Origin: Prochilodus magdalenae
Taxonomy: Eukaryota > Chordata > Actinopteri > Characiformes > Prochilodontidae
Length of the DNA: 64,000 nt
Reading direction: 5' to 3'
NCBI GenBank assembly: GCA_024036415.1
Contig: JAMWET010003876.1
Location: 1 to 64,000 of the forward strand
The notes beneath the pieces are model-generated. The model was not told the origin of the DNA, ran no database searches, and saw only the letters and a list, made by a program, of their open reading frames with translations. The position numbers and the translations under genes were made by a program. Positions 25,582 to 40,500 of this stretch are shown piece after piece. Position 1 is the stretch's first letter. Every line of letters begins with the position of its first letter.

Positions 25582-28500
25582 CTCTAACAGCAGATTCTAA
25601 CCAGTGCCTTACTTAGTACTTACACCTTTGTGTCCATAAATGGAAAGGGGAGCTGCGCTGACAGATTGAAGGTGGAAAAGGCATTAGTCACGTACACCCT
25701 GTTCTTTGTTAGTGATTTATGCTGCGCATTGAGATTGATTGCTTTATACAAAAAAAAAAAAACAGAGCCAAGCACAGTTACTTGTTTGTGTGTGTGTGCG
25801 CGCATGCCTATGTGTATATGTGTGTAGGCTCACAGCAACGAGACAGTTGGAAGTATCAGATGGAAGATTGCAGAGCAGCTCAGCTGTCCAGTGGACAATG
25901 TGCAGATATTCGCCAATGACAGCATGGTAAGGCAGTCACACATACGCACAGTGATCCAGACCAGTCATCACTTAGTTAATGCTTCATGTGTCAACGATGC
26001 CCACACAACAAAAGCAGTCTATCATGGAAACCAGTTTATTTTATTACTTGAGCTATGCAGGTCTGAGAGCAATGAATAGATTGTCCAGCCAGTGATCACA
26101 CTAGTAATCTATCATCTTGGTGGTTGCTGTGCCAGCGCCTGAAACAACAGTCATTGGTTAAATGCGCTCCTGTAGCCTATATGAGCAAGATGTGAGTTAC
26201 ATGACGAGAATACATGTATTTAAATTAAACCTATAGTATGTAAGGTTTGGAAATTTTAGAGCCAGCGGTGAAATATGTAATTCCACACATGTGGAATGAT
26301 TTGTCGTTGTGATAATGTTGGTTTTTGTTTTTTTTTTGTTTTTTTTTTTCCCCCCCCGAGTATCTAACCCTGATTTAAAGACACATGACATAGCATGGAA
26401 GACTGTATGGAAGCTGCAAAATCCAACCCGACAACTGGCTTATATGAAAATTTTGCTGATAATGTATATACAATATTAAGTAAAATACTACTGTAAGAGA
26501 TAATTACAGAATGTTCAATCTTTCTGTGTAATGTCTGTCCAGAGTGCTGTTCTAACACACCCCCTTCAATTAGTCTGTGTATTTAAAATGGGTCAGTTGA
26601 AGCAGATAAGAGAGCAGAGAACTGTGCAGGGCAATTCCTAGACCAACCTTGAGAAGCTCTGTATAATGTAATAGTTTCACTTTTTGTTTGTTTACCCTGC
26701 TAATGTGTTTTTGGTGTGTGTGTCCAGCTGACGATGAACCGGGACCAGAAGCTGTTGAACCAGCTGGGTTTCTCTGATGAACAGACTCTGACAGTGAAGT
26801 GTTCAGGGACAGGCACTCCTTCTGGCAGCTCTGCAGACAGCTCCGCCTCTGCCAGCTCCAGCAGCAGTGGAGTCTTCAACTCTGCGTATGCACTTGAGCA
26901 GGTATAAGCATTCAAGCATGCACATGCAGACAAACAGACACAGAGAAGTTTTGCTTACTATATTCATGAGGATCTATAGGGTACTGTTGATTTCTGTTAG
27001 TGTAGCTAAATAATACTACACCGACACATAAACCTAACCTTTATCTCCAAATCCAAAAGGCTTATTAGAGTTTATTCGAAAAAAACAGCACATGCTCAAA
27101 TGAGGACCAGCAAAATGTCTTAACAATACCAAAATGTATTGTATTTTTGTGTCCTGTACTTGTGAAGATTTATGTACCTAACAGAATACACATAGACACG
27201 TGTACTAGTTCGCATTCTAACTCACTCTCTAAAAAAAAAAGACTTTGATTAGTAACACCGACAACGTTATTCTTTTTCTTTTAACCAGAGTGACTCAAAC
27301 ACAGGCACTGGATAACAGTTGTTTTACTACAACAGTCGATTCACAGCTGAAACTCTACAAAGCTGTGTGTGTAATAGAGTTTTAGCCTCCAGAACAGGGA
27401 ACATAAAAACAGTGTGAACAAGCTACAGGAGCAACCAGGAGCTCTCATGTGAACACTCTCTTGCCCACTTTTGATTTTATGTCTCTGTCTTTCTTGCTAA
27501 GTCTCAATGTTTCCTCAGATGCAGTCTGCTTGACCTCCACTTGTGTATATTTGTCTGTGTTTGTAGGAGAAGTCTTTGCCGGGCGTGGTGATGGCATTAG
27601 TGTGTAACGTGTTTGAAATGCTGTATCAGTTAGCCAACCTGGAGGAGCCAAGGTATGAGCACAGCACCAGAATTCAGAAGTGTCATTATTATTACCAGTG
27701 TATTGTCAGTGTGGAATTATTTTCTGTTATTTGGTACGCGTGTATGTGTTACAGGATAACGCTCCGTGTTAGGAAGTTGTTGCTTCTCATCCCGACTGAT
27801 CCGGAGGTGCAGGACGCCCTGGATAACTTTGTGCCAAAGGAGTCCAGTGTCTGGAGCCATCAGGTACCAAATAAGAACACTTCATGATTTTACACACACA
27901 GGGTATGTCTACACAGCTAGCACTGTGCTGAAGCCCCCACATTGTAATGGCATGATAACTGACGAGGGGGCGGTGACTCACTGTGTAGACAAAGCCATGT
28001 GACTCACAGACTCAGTTTGTTTATCACTTTGATTGGTACCAGTATCTGAAAGAACAGCATGTGCCTAACTCTCTGTCTCTCTCTCTCTCTGACCCTCTCT
28101 CTCTGTCTTTCTGTCTGTCTGTCTCTCTCTTGCACACTCTCTCTGTACATCTAGAAAACTCTGTTCACATTGGGTTCCAGCTCTCAGGCCTCAAAGTCCC
28201 CATCATTGTCCAGCAAACAGCAGCATCAGCAGAGTGCAGCATCTATCCTAGAGGCATTGTTCCGCTCCTCTGCCCCGGGCATGTCCACCTTCAGAGTGCT
28301 GTACAATCTAGAGGTACACACACATACATGCATGCACACAGTTGGTGAAACACATTACCATGCATTAGTCTGATCCATGTCTTCATGCAAAATGCAGGCA
28401 AAGAGAGAAAAGAACGCCAGGCATATTAGTAAGTTTTCTTATGTCAGTGGCAACAAGACTTTCTAACTAAACTAGCCAGCGCTTGCTCTTACAGAACATT

Positions 28501-31500
28501 CAGAAAGTTTGAATATGAAGATAAATGGTTTATTTCAAATGTTCTTAATTAGATTATTTGCAATATATACATGCTGCCACAAAATATTTTATTTTTTACT
28601 TCTTCCTCTCTTTGGTGTATAGTATCTGCTCAACTTTGAAAACTGACCAGATCAGTAGGGCAATTGGCCAGGGGCCTTTAGGGGCCAAAGAGGCTTAAAT
28701 ACTCGGGACAGCCCATGGCAGATGTAAACCTTTAGCTGAGCAAACAGCCCTTGAATGTGCAATTAAATGAGGGCTCCTCACACTGCCAGTTTATTTACAA
28801 TAATTAAAGCTTCCTAACACTGCGAATTTAGCACAAATATGAATCATTTTTAGAGTTATCCTTGTTGGATTCACAAGCTTCCTCTCCCTATTACGTTTTT
28901 AAAAATGCTGAGTCATATAAAAGTGTTTAAAATAACTTTTGTGTGTGTGTGTGCGTGATCCACTACATCACTTGGCTTTGAGAAAACTCATCTGTCACAT
29001 CTTCATTCGGCTCGCATGCATCTTGTCTGCACTGTATAATGTAGATGGATACATACACATGCAAAAACCAGAGTGTGGTCAGATTATCACTCTCACACAC
29101 AAATACTTTTTCTGTTCTTTCATAACAGGTGTTGAGCTCAAAACTAATGCCCACCTCTGATGACGAGATGGCAAAGACCAGTGTTAAGTCCTTCTGTGAA
29201 AACTTCCTTAAAGCCGGAGGCCTCAGGTAATGGCCTGCTGTCTTTAGATGAATTAATAAATAAATACAAATGAATAAAATAGAATAAGATGTTCAGCTGT
29301 TACTAGCTATTTTGAACCCATTGTTTTTGTTTGTTTGTTTGTTTGTCTGTGTCCCTGTCCCCCTCAGTCTGGTAGTTAACGTCATGCAGAGAGACTCCAT
29401 CCCCTCTGAGGTGGACTACGAGACCAGACAGGGCGTCTACTCCATCTGTCTCCAGCTCGCCAGGTATGTCCAATCTCCTTTCTCTTTCTGTTTTTCAGTC
29501 TCTTTCTCTTTTAGCTTTTTTGTGGTCCAGGTGCAGGTGCCAAAACCTAGAACTGTTCAATGCTTTTCCACATCAAAATAACTGCTTCGTGGGCTGGAAA
29601 ATCAATGCCTTTTCTGCCCAGTGAACTTGCTGGTCTTCAACCATGGAACCTGTGACGCAAGTGGCAAAAGAGCATGGTACTTCCTTCACCCCAAATGTTG
29701 TTGATGCCAGCATAAACTGGAGAACAGGAGAATAAGGAGAAAATGAAAGCAGCAGCAAAATGAACCATCAGTGGTCAGTTTTAGTGTGCTGTCCACCGAC
29801 CTCTGCTTCTGAACTAAGGACGGCCCACATCTAGAAACATAATTGCTCAGCTCTTGAACCAGTGGTAAAGGGGACTTTTTCTTAACGAATTTGATAGATC
29901 CTGGAGCCAGCACCAGGTCTGACATGAGCATTGGCATATTGGTAGAAAAGAGGAATGTCTTTTTGTCTATTTCTTTCTCTGTGTGTACCTTTCCTGTTTA
30001 TCACTGTTCTCTCCTAAGGTCATATCTGGAAGTCATTGCCGTGTTCATTAAACTCTCCCACCACTGGTCTCACTTTCTCCCCCTGCAGGTTCCTACTGGT
30101 AGGACAGACTATGCCAAGCATCCTGGATGAGGAGCTGAGTAAGGAGGGTCTAGATACTCTGTCCTCACGACCCTTCCGTAATGCGGGGCGGCAGAGTGGA
30201 CGGCAGCTGTCGCTCTGTGGAACCCCAGAGAAATCCTCCTACAGGCAGATGTCCATGTCTGACAGGTCCTCCATTAGAGTGGAGGAGATCATACCAGCAG
30301 CACGGGTTGCCATTCAGGTGTGTGTCTGTCCATATTGCAGTGTAAAGTGGTAGTTTTGGCACATAATTGTAGTTCTACAAAAAAGTCATTTTAAGTCTTC
30401 AGCTTACCCCAATTGTGTAGACTAAAGGACCATTGTAGCTATGTGCAAGTGGACACTTATACCTCACCAATTAGCATATTGCCCTCTGAATACCTAAAAA
30501 CCACACACTTGTTTCAAACTTTAAGATGTAATCTCAAATATATGCTAATGTGATTCCTGACATTGCATTGACATATTGTGTACATAAAATGGACAGAAAT
30601 CTGAACAAAATTGAGGCTTCAAGACTGCTTCTACTACTGTTTGTTGGTATACAGTGTACATTTGTGCTTCTCTGTAGACTTGTTTATGTGGTGTCTGACA
30701 CTGTACAATGTACTGTTTGAGATTACGTAATAACTTGATGCTGCCTGAGGCAAATATGCAATAATTCAGGCTCGCAGTTTGCACCGTGTTAATGTGTAGG
30801 TTATAAGTATCTTTGCTTGTTAGCAACATTAATCTTGCTTCAGTGCGAGGCATTAGAAGCATTAGACGTTAAATGTTTTGGCTAATCAACATTTGGGGGA
30901 GAAGACTGTGTAAAATAAGTCAATAAATTACAACTAGTCATTGAACTATTAACAAGAGCTCATACATATCTTGCAATACAAAAGAAATCTGCGTCATAAT
31001 TTTTTTGTTATTGCATCCCAGTTAATCTCTACGTTTTCACTCTTATTTGTTTGTAGACAATGGAGGTGGGGGACTTCACTTCCACAGTGGCCTGCTTTAT
31101 GCGTCTCACCTGGGCTGCCGCTGCCGGCCGCTTGGACCTTGTGGGAAGTAGTCAGCCAATCAGAGAGAGCACTAATTCACTGCTGCCTCTGGGGGTTCGT
31201 AGCCGAGTCAGCAGCACAGGTGAACACAAACAAGTCCTTGCAAACCGTTCTTAATGCACATGACCGGATAATAGTGGTTATTAATAGTGATTATGATGGT
31301 GATATACTCTCATGAATTCTTTATCAAAAACATTAAAGAAAATTAATGTTTATTTACATTTCTTTTAATTAATGCATGTGTTCTGTTTGACCACATTTGT
31401 GTGTTGCCCTCTGTGGGTCACAGGCAGTAACTGCAGCTCCAGCAGTGAGGGAGAGGCTACAACTCTGCAGGCTGGTATCTGTGTCAAACAGCAGTGTGTG

Positions 31501-34500
31501 TCCATTAAAGACACCATCATCGCCCGAGAAGCACTCTCTCTCCTGGTCACCTGTCTGCAGCTTCGCTGCCAGCAGCTCTGTAAGAACACACAAACATACA
31601 AAGCTACTGGACCCGTGTACAACAGAACCCTGTAAAATATTGAGTTTTGTGCTGTTTAGTTTAAACTGATTCATCACGCAATTAATGTCAGGCTGGAGCT
31701 CATGTTTTTATGTAGTGTTTATGATTCATGTAGTATTTTGTAATTTAAAGGAATATGTAGATTATTGTATGTAGGTTATATATTTATATGTACTGGGCAT
31801 GTCTGTGCAGACCTGTACATGCACTGCTCGGTGCACACTGGCTAAATAGGTCTGCACGAGATGAGCAAAATAATATATTGGCAATACCGTTATGTTTCAT
31901 GATGTTTCATGATGTATTATGAAACACTTAAGTAATTTTTTTGATTGATTAATTTTAACATTAATTGAATCTTGTTGAATCCTGTGACTGCCATAAATGT
32001 AAAGGTTAAGGAGTTTGTTCTGCATATTTCAGCCTTCTTTCTTACAGTATTGCACAGATAACCATCACACATCAGACACATCTATGTGCTGAAGGGTCAT
32101 TTTGAATATTGTTTCTCTGTTTCTCTGCAGCTTCTTTCTATAATCTGCCCTGTGTGAACGATTTTATCATTGATATTCTGCTGGGATCACCTAGTGCAGA
32201 GGTCAGTGATGTCTTTCATTTTTTCAATTTCAAAACATAGTTTTTGTTATGCAATAGTTGAGAGCTTTATTCAACTCCACTTGGCTTTCTTTACTCTGAC
32301 TCTGACTTAACTCGCTCTCTTCACTCCCCCTCCACTCAAACACACACATACATGCATACACACACACAGATCCGGCGGGTGGCCTGTGATCAGCTGTACA
32401 CTCTGAGTCAGAGCGATACCTCGGCATACCCGGAGCTGCAGAAGCCCAACCTGTTCCTACTTAAGGTGGTGCTGACTGCTCAGCTCCCTCTGTGGTCTCC
32501 TACCAGCGTCATGAGGGGCATCAACCAAAGGTCTCTCTCTCTCAAATGCATAGTACAGCTGTAGTGAGACAATACAAAGCATCATGTTTAAAGAGCAAAT
32601 CTGTGAATACCTTCTGTTATAACACAGCAGACATTTGTTAGCAAAAGCTAGATAGATAATGGCTTACATATAATAAATATACACTGCTCAGTAAGGGAAG
32701 TTAATGTCATGACTGAAATTTTGCTTGCTTGTTTCTGTAGGTTGCTTTCACAGTGCACAGAATATTTTGACCTGCGGTGTCAGCTCCTGGATGATCTCAC
32801 CAGTAAGGATGCTTTTTTATTTTTTTTTATTTTTTTTTTTTTAATAATACATTAAAATGGATTTAGAGCAGTAAGACAGTACTGATGAATCTTATTGCTA
32901 GCCCAGTTTTCTTCTGAATGGTGGTTGATGTTTATCTTCAATGCAGCGTCTTATTATCATATGACATTCTGTTTGACTTGATTTTCAACACTGTAGTGAA
33001 GTTGGAAGAAGCCTTCAGAATCCCCTCATCTCCGTTTTCTTGTAGGCACAGAGATGGAGCAGCTGCAAATCAGCCCAGCAGTCATGTTGGAGGATGAGAT
33101 CAGTTGGCTGGATAACTTTGAGCCCACGTGGACCAGCGAGTTGGAAACCAGCGAGGCTGACAACATACTCCAGGCTGGACATCTGCGCCTCATTAAAACT
33201 CTGCTGTCCCTTTGTGGCAGTGAGAAGGAGCAGTTCGGTTAGTCTGTTAAACATATTTATCTAGAGGGTGTGCATAAGTAGTCAAGTTTTCAGTTAACTG
33301 TTCAAGGCGCTGCTATTTCATACAGAAATCACAGTTCGACTAGTCAGCATGTTTCATCCCAGGAAAATGTATATTTGTTTGTACATAATGTACAGTTTAT
33401 TATAGTGATTTTATTTTTTAACAGAAATATAAACTTGTGCGTGTATATATGTATATTAGGTCTTGCTAGTATGAAACACCAGTGCATTAATGAGAGCTTT
33501 CTGCCAACAACAACTAACTAGGTGCTAACTAGGTTTTAGTAGGTTCTTAAACTGGCCCAGAACTGTAGACCTTCCTTTGGCACCCTAACGTGTTGGCACA
33601 TTGTGTAATGAGGAGAACCAATTTTGTTAAAAAGACAGTATACTCTAATAGCAAGATTAGTCAAAATGCACAGAATTGTCTTTTGTTGACAGTTCCTGAT
33701 GATCATTAAATATCATATAAAATCTTAAAATAGTTGTGTACTATGCTATAAACAGACATTATTCCACAGTCTGCAGGAGTTAGGATAAGAAAAGCAGTCC
33801 AAATGTCTGCTTTCTGAATATGTTTAAAAGTGTTTGAAGCTGTTAGAACATTGTTAAAGAAACATTGGTATGTAAATGTGGTGACACGTTTGTACTTTTT
33901 TTGATGGAAGTTACAAATGCACTTTTGTTGTTGTGCAGGGCCCTCCCTTATCCAGCAGCTGTTGGATGACTTCCTGTTTAGAGCGTCACGGATTATCCTG
34001 AACAGCAACAACCCTTCCAGCACAACAGCTCCTCCTCATGACTTCCACCCAAAGTGACTATACACAAACATCTCTAACTAAATTTCATAAACCAAATGTA
34101 TCTCATATGTGTCGGTACATATTTCGTGTTGCATGCACATTACATAGCACACTTATCCTCAATGGCTCATATATTCCCGCTCCCCCTATCTCACACTTAT
34201 TCTTAGGTGCAGTACAGTGAGCAGTCGGTTGGCAGCATATGAGGTGTTGGTGATGCTGGCTGATAGCTCTCTCACCAACCTGCAGCTTATCACTCGAGAG
34301 CTGCTGTCTATGCATCACCAGACCGACCCCTCCCTCACTAAGGAATTTGATGTGAGTTTTTCTCCATGTCTTCCAGTGCTTTTTTTTATTTGGTGGCTCA
34401 TAAAAATATCTTGATGTATGCTACACTGAAGCAAAGGACAATATGGCACTCTCTTATATGGGGACTTTCTATTTTTTTGTGTTTATTGGTTTCAGTATCT

Positions 34501-37500
34501 TCCTCCGGTGGACAGCCGCTCTGTGTCAGGGTTTGTAGGACTGAAGAACGGAGGAGCCACCTGCTATATGAACGCCGTTTTCCAGCAACTCTACATGCAG
34601 CCTGGCTTGCCTGAGGTATGTGTAAAATAACAAAAGTTTGTTTATCTTATAAAACAGCAAATAGAGATGCATTTATAAGGGAATTCTGGACCATTGCTGA
34701 TGTTCTTTCTACTAACAATAATACATAAACATTTTGATTAGATTTTCAGAGAAATATAACATTCATTTAAATACACCATTAAATAAATATAAATACCGGC
34801 TATTGAATAGCTTTTTGGATTGTGGTATGTGATCATGTATATTTTAGCCCTCAACTTCCACAAGATGGAGCTAAAGAAAAGTGTTGGAAAAATGAAAAAA
34901 TGTTCTCTGGTTAAAAGCAGGCCTTTAGGCACTGTTTCAGGAATAGCCCAACACTGTCTCTCATTAGATGTCTTAAAAGTGTTTCTTTTCCATGTGCATC
35001 AGTCAATCCTGTCAATAGAAGACGACACAGAGAACCCAGAGGAGAGTGTGTTCTGTCAGGTGCAGTCCCTATTTGGCCATCTGATGGAAAGCAAGCTGCA
35101 ATACTATGTACCTGAGAACTTCTGGAAGGTGAGCGTAATTGTTGGACGTTCTGTTCAGCTGGCATGTTTTTCTGGGCAACATGTGACGGCTTACCTTAAC
35201 AATACTGTAAAATGTTGTAACTGAGGATTGCATATAATGGTAAATGTGATGTTCCTGTGCAGATCTTTAAGATGTGGAATAAGGAGCTGTATGTTCGAGA
35301 GCAGCAGGATGCCTATGAGTTCTTCACCAGCCTGGTGGACCAGCTAGACGAGCATCTAAAGGTAGAACATACACAATGCTCATCACTCATTTTCTATTTC
35401 TCACGGTTTCTCAAGGTTAAATGTTAAAGAACTGTCAACCTTGACCTTTGTTTTGCTAATAAGCTGATTTACGTCGCCTGAGAAATCTTACTTTAGCCCT
35501 TGATGCATCCAAAAGGATGTTCTTTAATAATATCCAGCTGTTCTGATTTTTCAGCAATACATTGGTGTTAAAATCAAATGATTTTTGTTCCTTTCTTTGT
35601 CATTAAGAAAATCGGAAGAGAGCAGATCTTCAAGAATACATTCCAAGGCATTTTCTCTGACCAGAAGATATGCAAAGACTGTCCGCACAGGTAATAAATG
35701 ACTTTTAATATTCTTTCAGTTAAGTCCAAATATGTAAATATTAATTTCTCTTGGGTTTATTAACATTCATTTCAACTTAAAGTGAAATCTACCAGGTTTC
35801 CAACTTTCTGCATCATTAAATGGTTATGACATCCTGAAAAGACATTTCTTTACAGTAGTGATGATTGGTACCAGGGGTCTGGTTCCTGCAACACAATTTA
35901 TATCAGTTTTATTTACTGCACAAAACCACAATTGAACCCACATGCATCTTTACACAAGTTCTTATATGCAACGTTGATGATGGTAAAATCATAAAATAAA
36001 TAAAATTAAACGCAAAAAAGCCTATTTTCGTTTAGAAATTTAGCCTAACCGTGCCCTGCATGTGCGTCTTTGCCAGGTATTGGTTTTACAAATATAGTTT
36101 AATTTAGATCTCAAAGCTATCATAAAACAATGTGTCAACATTTTCTTCCCCACTTGATGTAATAACTTTTTGTTGGAGCCTTTTGAGGTGACTCTCTCTC
36201 TTTAACTCTCTCCCTCGATTTCTCTCGCACTCTCTCACTCTCTCTTTTTCCCCCCTCTTTTATTTGCTCTCCATGTCTCTATTTCTGTCACAGGTATGAG
36301 CGCGAAGAAACCTTCATGGCACTGAATCTAGGGGTGACGTCATGTCAGAGCCTTGAAATTTCTCTGGATCAGTTTGTCCGTGGGGAGGTGCTAGAAGGCA
36401 GCAATGCCTACTACTGTGAGAAATGCAAAGAGAAGGTGAAGGCCTCATTTTCATACTAAATGAATTTTTGTGCTGCAACTGAGCTATAGCTCTGTATATG
36501 GTCAAATGGCCATGACGACACACAATAACCAGGTGTGCTTTCTTGTTTTAGAGGACCACAGTGAAGCGCACCTGTATTAAATCATTGCCCAGCGTGCTGG
36601 TTATCCACCTTATGCGCTTCGGCTTTGACTGGGAGAGTGGACGCTCCATCAAATATGATGAACAGATCAGGGTAAGATGGATTGAACTGCAAGCGAATGA
36701 CCTTGAAAAAGGTCCCTCATGTTGTTTGGCATATGGTTGATGCTGCTAAACATTAATTATGCTTCTGTTTTGTGATGATAACAATGTGTACTTTGTTTAA
36801 TATCTGTCCTTTTAGTTCCCGTGGGTGCTAAACATGGAGCCGTACACAGTGTCTGGGATGGCTCGGCAGGACTCCAGTGCTGATCATGGAGAGAACGGCA
36901 GGGGCGGAGAGACTGGGCCTGGAGGATCTCCCCGCAAGAAAGTCACAATCTCTGAAAACTACGAACTGGTGGGAGTGGTAGTACACAGTGGTCAGGCACA
37001 TGCAGGGCACTACTACTCCTTCATCAAAGACCGCAGGTAAGTGCGATTACCTTACTGGGTTGTGGACTACATTTCAAAAGTTAAAAGTAAAACATCAGAT
37101 AAGTGTTTTTAAACATTGTATTTAGTATTTCAAGATTTTAAAGCTTTTTCAAGCTTTTCTGCCTCAAAATTACATCATATGAGGTTTTCTGAAATTTATT
37201 TTTTGAATTTCTCAGTGCCATACAGAATTATTTGTTAGTTTAGAAATAACAGATCCATTTAGATTGTAATTTTTTTTTTATCGCTTTGTATATATTGTAA
37301 TATATAAAGTACCAGGATTACCCTAATATCATTTTCTGCATGTATCCTTGACTATTTTATATTACTGATACACAACTATTGAACAGTAGCACATATGTTT
37401 TATAAATTGCTGTTCATTTTAAAAGGCCTCTGGAGGTCTTTAGGTTAATATAAGCAAATAACACCATAGCGACTATTAATAAAGTACACAGTCCATTTAT

Positions 37501-40500
37501 ACTATGTGCTTTTGCTTTACCAACCACCACATCTTAAGCATTTGGCCCCTTAGATGTGAGTATGTGGTCTTTGTGTCTTTGATTCAGCCGAGCACCTTTA
37601 ACCAGGGGTTCTTCTATGCTTTAATGGCTTAAACAGGTCCAGATGCCTGGCATAGTCATGCCTCTTCAAACTGGAGCAGGCAACCAGGGAATGGAAGAAT
37701 GCAGAGTTGACCACACTGAGCTAAGCCATGCTCTGCTTACTTCTGTGCTTTTCTTCTTTAGGGGCAGTTCGCGAGGCCGGTGGTATAAGTTTAATGATAA
37801 CGTTGTGGAGGAGTTTGATATGAATGACGAAACTCTGGAGTACGAATGCTTTGGAGGAGAGTACAGACCCAAAGTTTATGATCAATGTAAGTCACTCTTC
37901 CTCCTGATACAAAGCCGAGCACGCAGTGTCCAACGCAGCAATGTCATTCCTATGCGTGTGACCACACCTATATATGCAGACTATGCAATTAGCGAGTCAA
38001 ATTTTTACTGTATGGTGTGTTTTCACCCCTTTCCATATAGCCAACCCATATCCGGATGTACGGAGACGCTACTGGAACGCCTACATGCTCTTCTACCAGC
38101 GCATCAGTGACCAAAACTCACCTGTGCTACCCAAAAAGAGCCGCGTCAGTGTCATGAGACAGGAAGCCGAGGACCTGTCTCTGTGAGTTACACATTATGG
38201 CACTTCCACTGCCATTCTAAACACCAGTTTTGTGAGGTTATGGAAAATGCCTATTTATATACATCTGCCTAATCAGCATATAGCAGTTTACTCCCACCTG
38301 TTTATGCGAGTAGCTTTTTAAATAAGAACAACCAGTCAGAACAGAGGCTATTTACATATTTCAGTTTTACATGCACAGTGGAGGAAAAAAAAAACACGCA
38401 ACTAACTGGGAGATCCACATATGGTGTTTCTTAGTGATGGTGCTACCTTACGTCCCTAATCCACATTTTGTGAGTCAAGATTTGACCTCCATTATTTACA
38501 CTTTAACAACGTAAATCTTGTAGCCAGCGAGGTTACAAATTATTGTATCACTGTTTAATATTCTAAACATCTTGACATTCACATTTTCTGTTTCATCTGT
38601 CTTTTAGGTCAGCCCCTTCTTCTCCTGAGATCTCTCCACAGTCATCCCCCCTGCCACCCAGGGCCAACAATGATCGACTCACATTGCTCACCCGCTTGGT
38701 TAGGAAAGGAGAGAAAAAGGGCTTGTTTGTGGAGAAGATGCCTGCCAGGATCTACCAGGTACTGCAACTTCACCTCTCTAATAGCCTTGGGAAAAATGCT
38801 GATGTAGGATCAGATACTTTGCTCACAGTTGTCTGATTAATTTTGGCATGAGGGGCAAAAAGATCCTATATCACCACTCACCTGATACACCTATTGTGAC
38901 AGATCCACTTCTGAATTTGCAGACTACAGATCTTAAACACAGTTACATAAAGTATACTTCAGATTTAACAGCAAGGTGTGTATGTTTTTGTTACAGATGG
39001 TGAGGGATGAAAACCTGAGGTTCATGAAGAACAGAGACGTGTACAACAGTGATTACTTTAACTTCACCCTGTCCCTGGCCTCTGTCAATGCGGTGAGACA
39101 CCACCATGTATCTTTATTCGTTTTATAATCAATTGATGTCCCTAGTCACAGGTCATCATATGTCTTTTTTACACAGCATTTGTCTGGGTATTGATTATAT
39201 CCTCTTACATCCCACTTTTACCACTTATCCTCATTAAATAAAAACACTCCTCAATACTGTGTTCTACTCAGTAATAAGACTTGAAGAAATTGCAGTCATG
39301 GGAATATGAATTAAGTTGTTTTTTCAACATGCAGACAAAGCTGAAGCATCCATCCTATCAGGCCATGGCAAAGACCAGCCTGCAGCTGTCTGTGCAGTTC
39401 CTGTTCCACACCTACCTGCGTACCAAGAAGAAACTCAGGTGCAGAAGCTCATTTTGTATATTGGAAATTATATGGAACGACAGACTGACTAAGTGAAGGA
39501 TCTTACATGAGCAATCAATTGCTGACATCCCGATGGCTTCCTTTCTGTCTTACAGGGTAGACACAGAAGAGTGGATAGCTACAGTGGAGATGCTGTTGTC
39601 TAAGAGCAGTGAAGCATGTCAGTGGATGGTCAAGTACCTGGTGGGCCCTGAGGGTCGGGAGATCATCAAGTGAGTGAGAATTCACACACATGACCCACTG
39701 ACTGACAGTTTCTTGTGATTGTAGGTAGCGCTCTATAAGACATTGTGGTTTTCATTTTTTACAAAGACACAACAACTACATAACAAATACATAAAATGTT
39801 ATCGTGGCTTGTGATCTGACTTCCAGAGATTGCCTTTTAATTATGAGACTGAACACAAGATTAATAGCATGTGCCTGTATGCCTGTAAGTGTGAAGTTTT
39901 ATTAGTTCATTTATTAGTTTTATCATTTGCACCTGTTGTTGTGGGTGTGGCTGATGTCCTTGATTGATTGAGAGAAAGGAGGCCTTGGCCACAAAATGTA
40001 AACACTAAGAGCTAGCGACATGCTGATATGTTCATAATGGGGAGGTGACGAAGGCCTTTCTGTTTGTGTGGGTGTGGGTATGTGGTAAAGCAGTGTGGGA
40101 GTGGTTCTGGGGGGTCGTTTTGCCCTTGTTAAGGATAGGCTGGTGTATATCGGATGGTAGGATTGCCCTGGTATCACGCCACAGCTCTCTCAAGGCCAGG
40201 GAATGTGCTAGACTGTTTTACAATCCTCATGGCTCAACACATTAAACTCTCTCCGAGTTTGCCGACATCCAGAGGGGCCACAGTGGAACACTGACATTTG
40301 TACTTACAACAGTACAGATTTCAGAGCAACTTAGGCAGAGGTTTCAGTTGTAGCTGGCTGTAGCTGCTTGTCCAGAGAATCTGATGGCAGCAGATCTCGA
40401 ATGAGATGCATTAAACAGAATACATATGATGAAAATCTAATGAACAATGCACAGGCAAAATATACACCATATAGTGTCATGCAAATGTTTGAGCATCCCG

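Noticed and set aside
25501..25600. Regularly spaced repeat that might look like a CRISPR array
   Set aside because: It is a continuous CA microsatellite without spacers, in a vertebrate genome.
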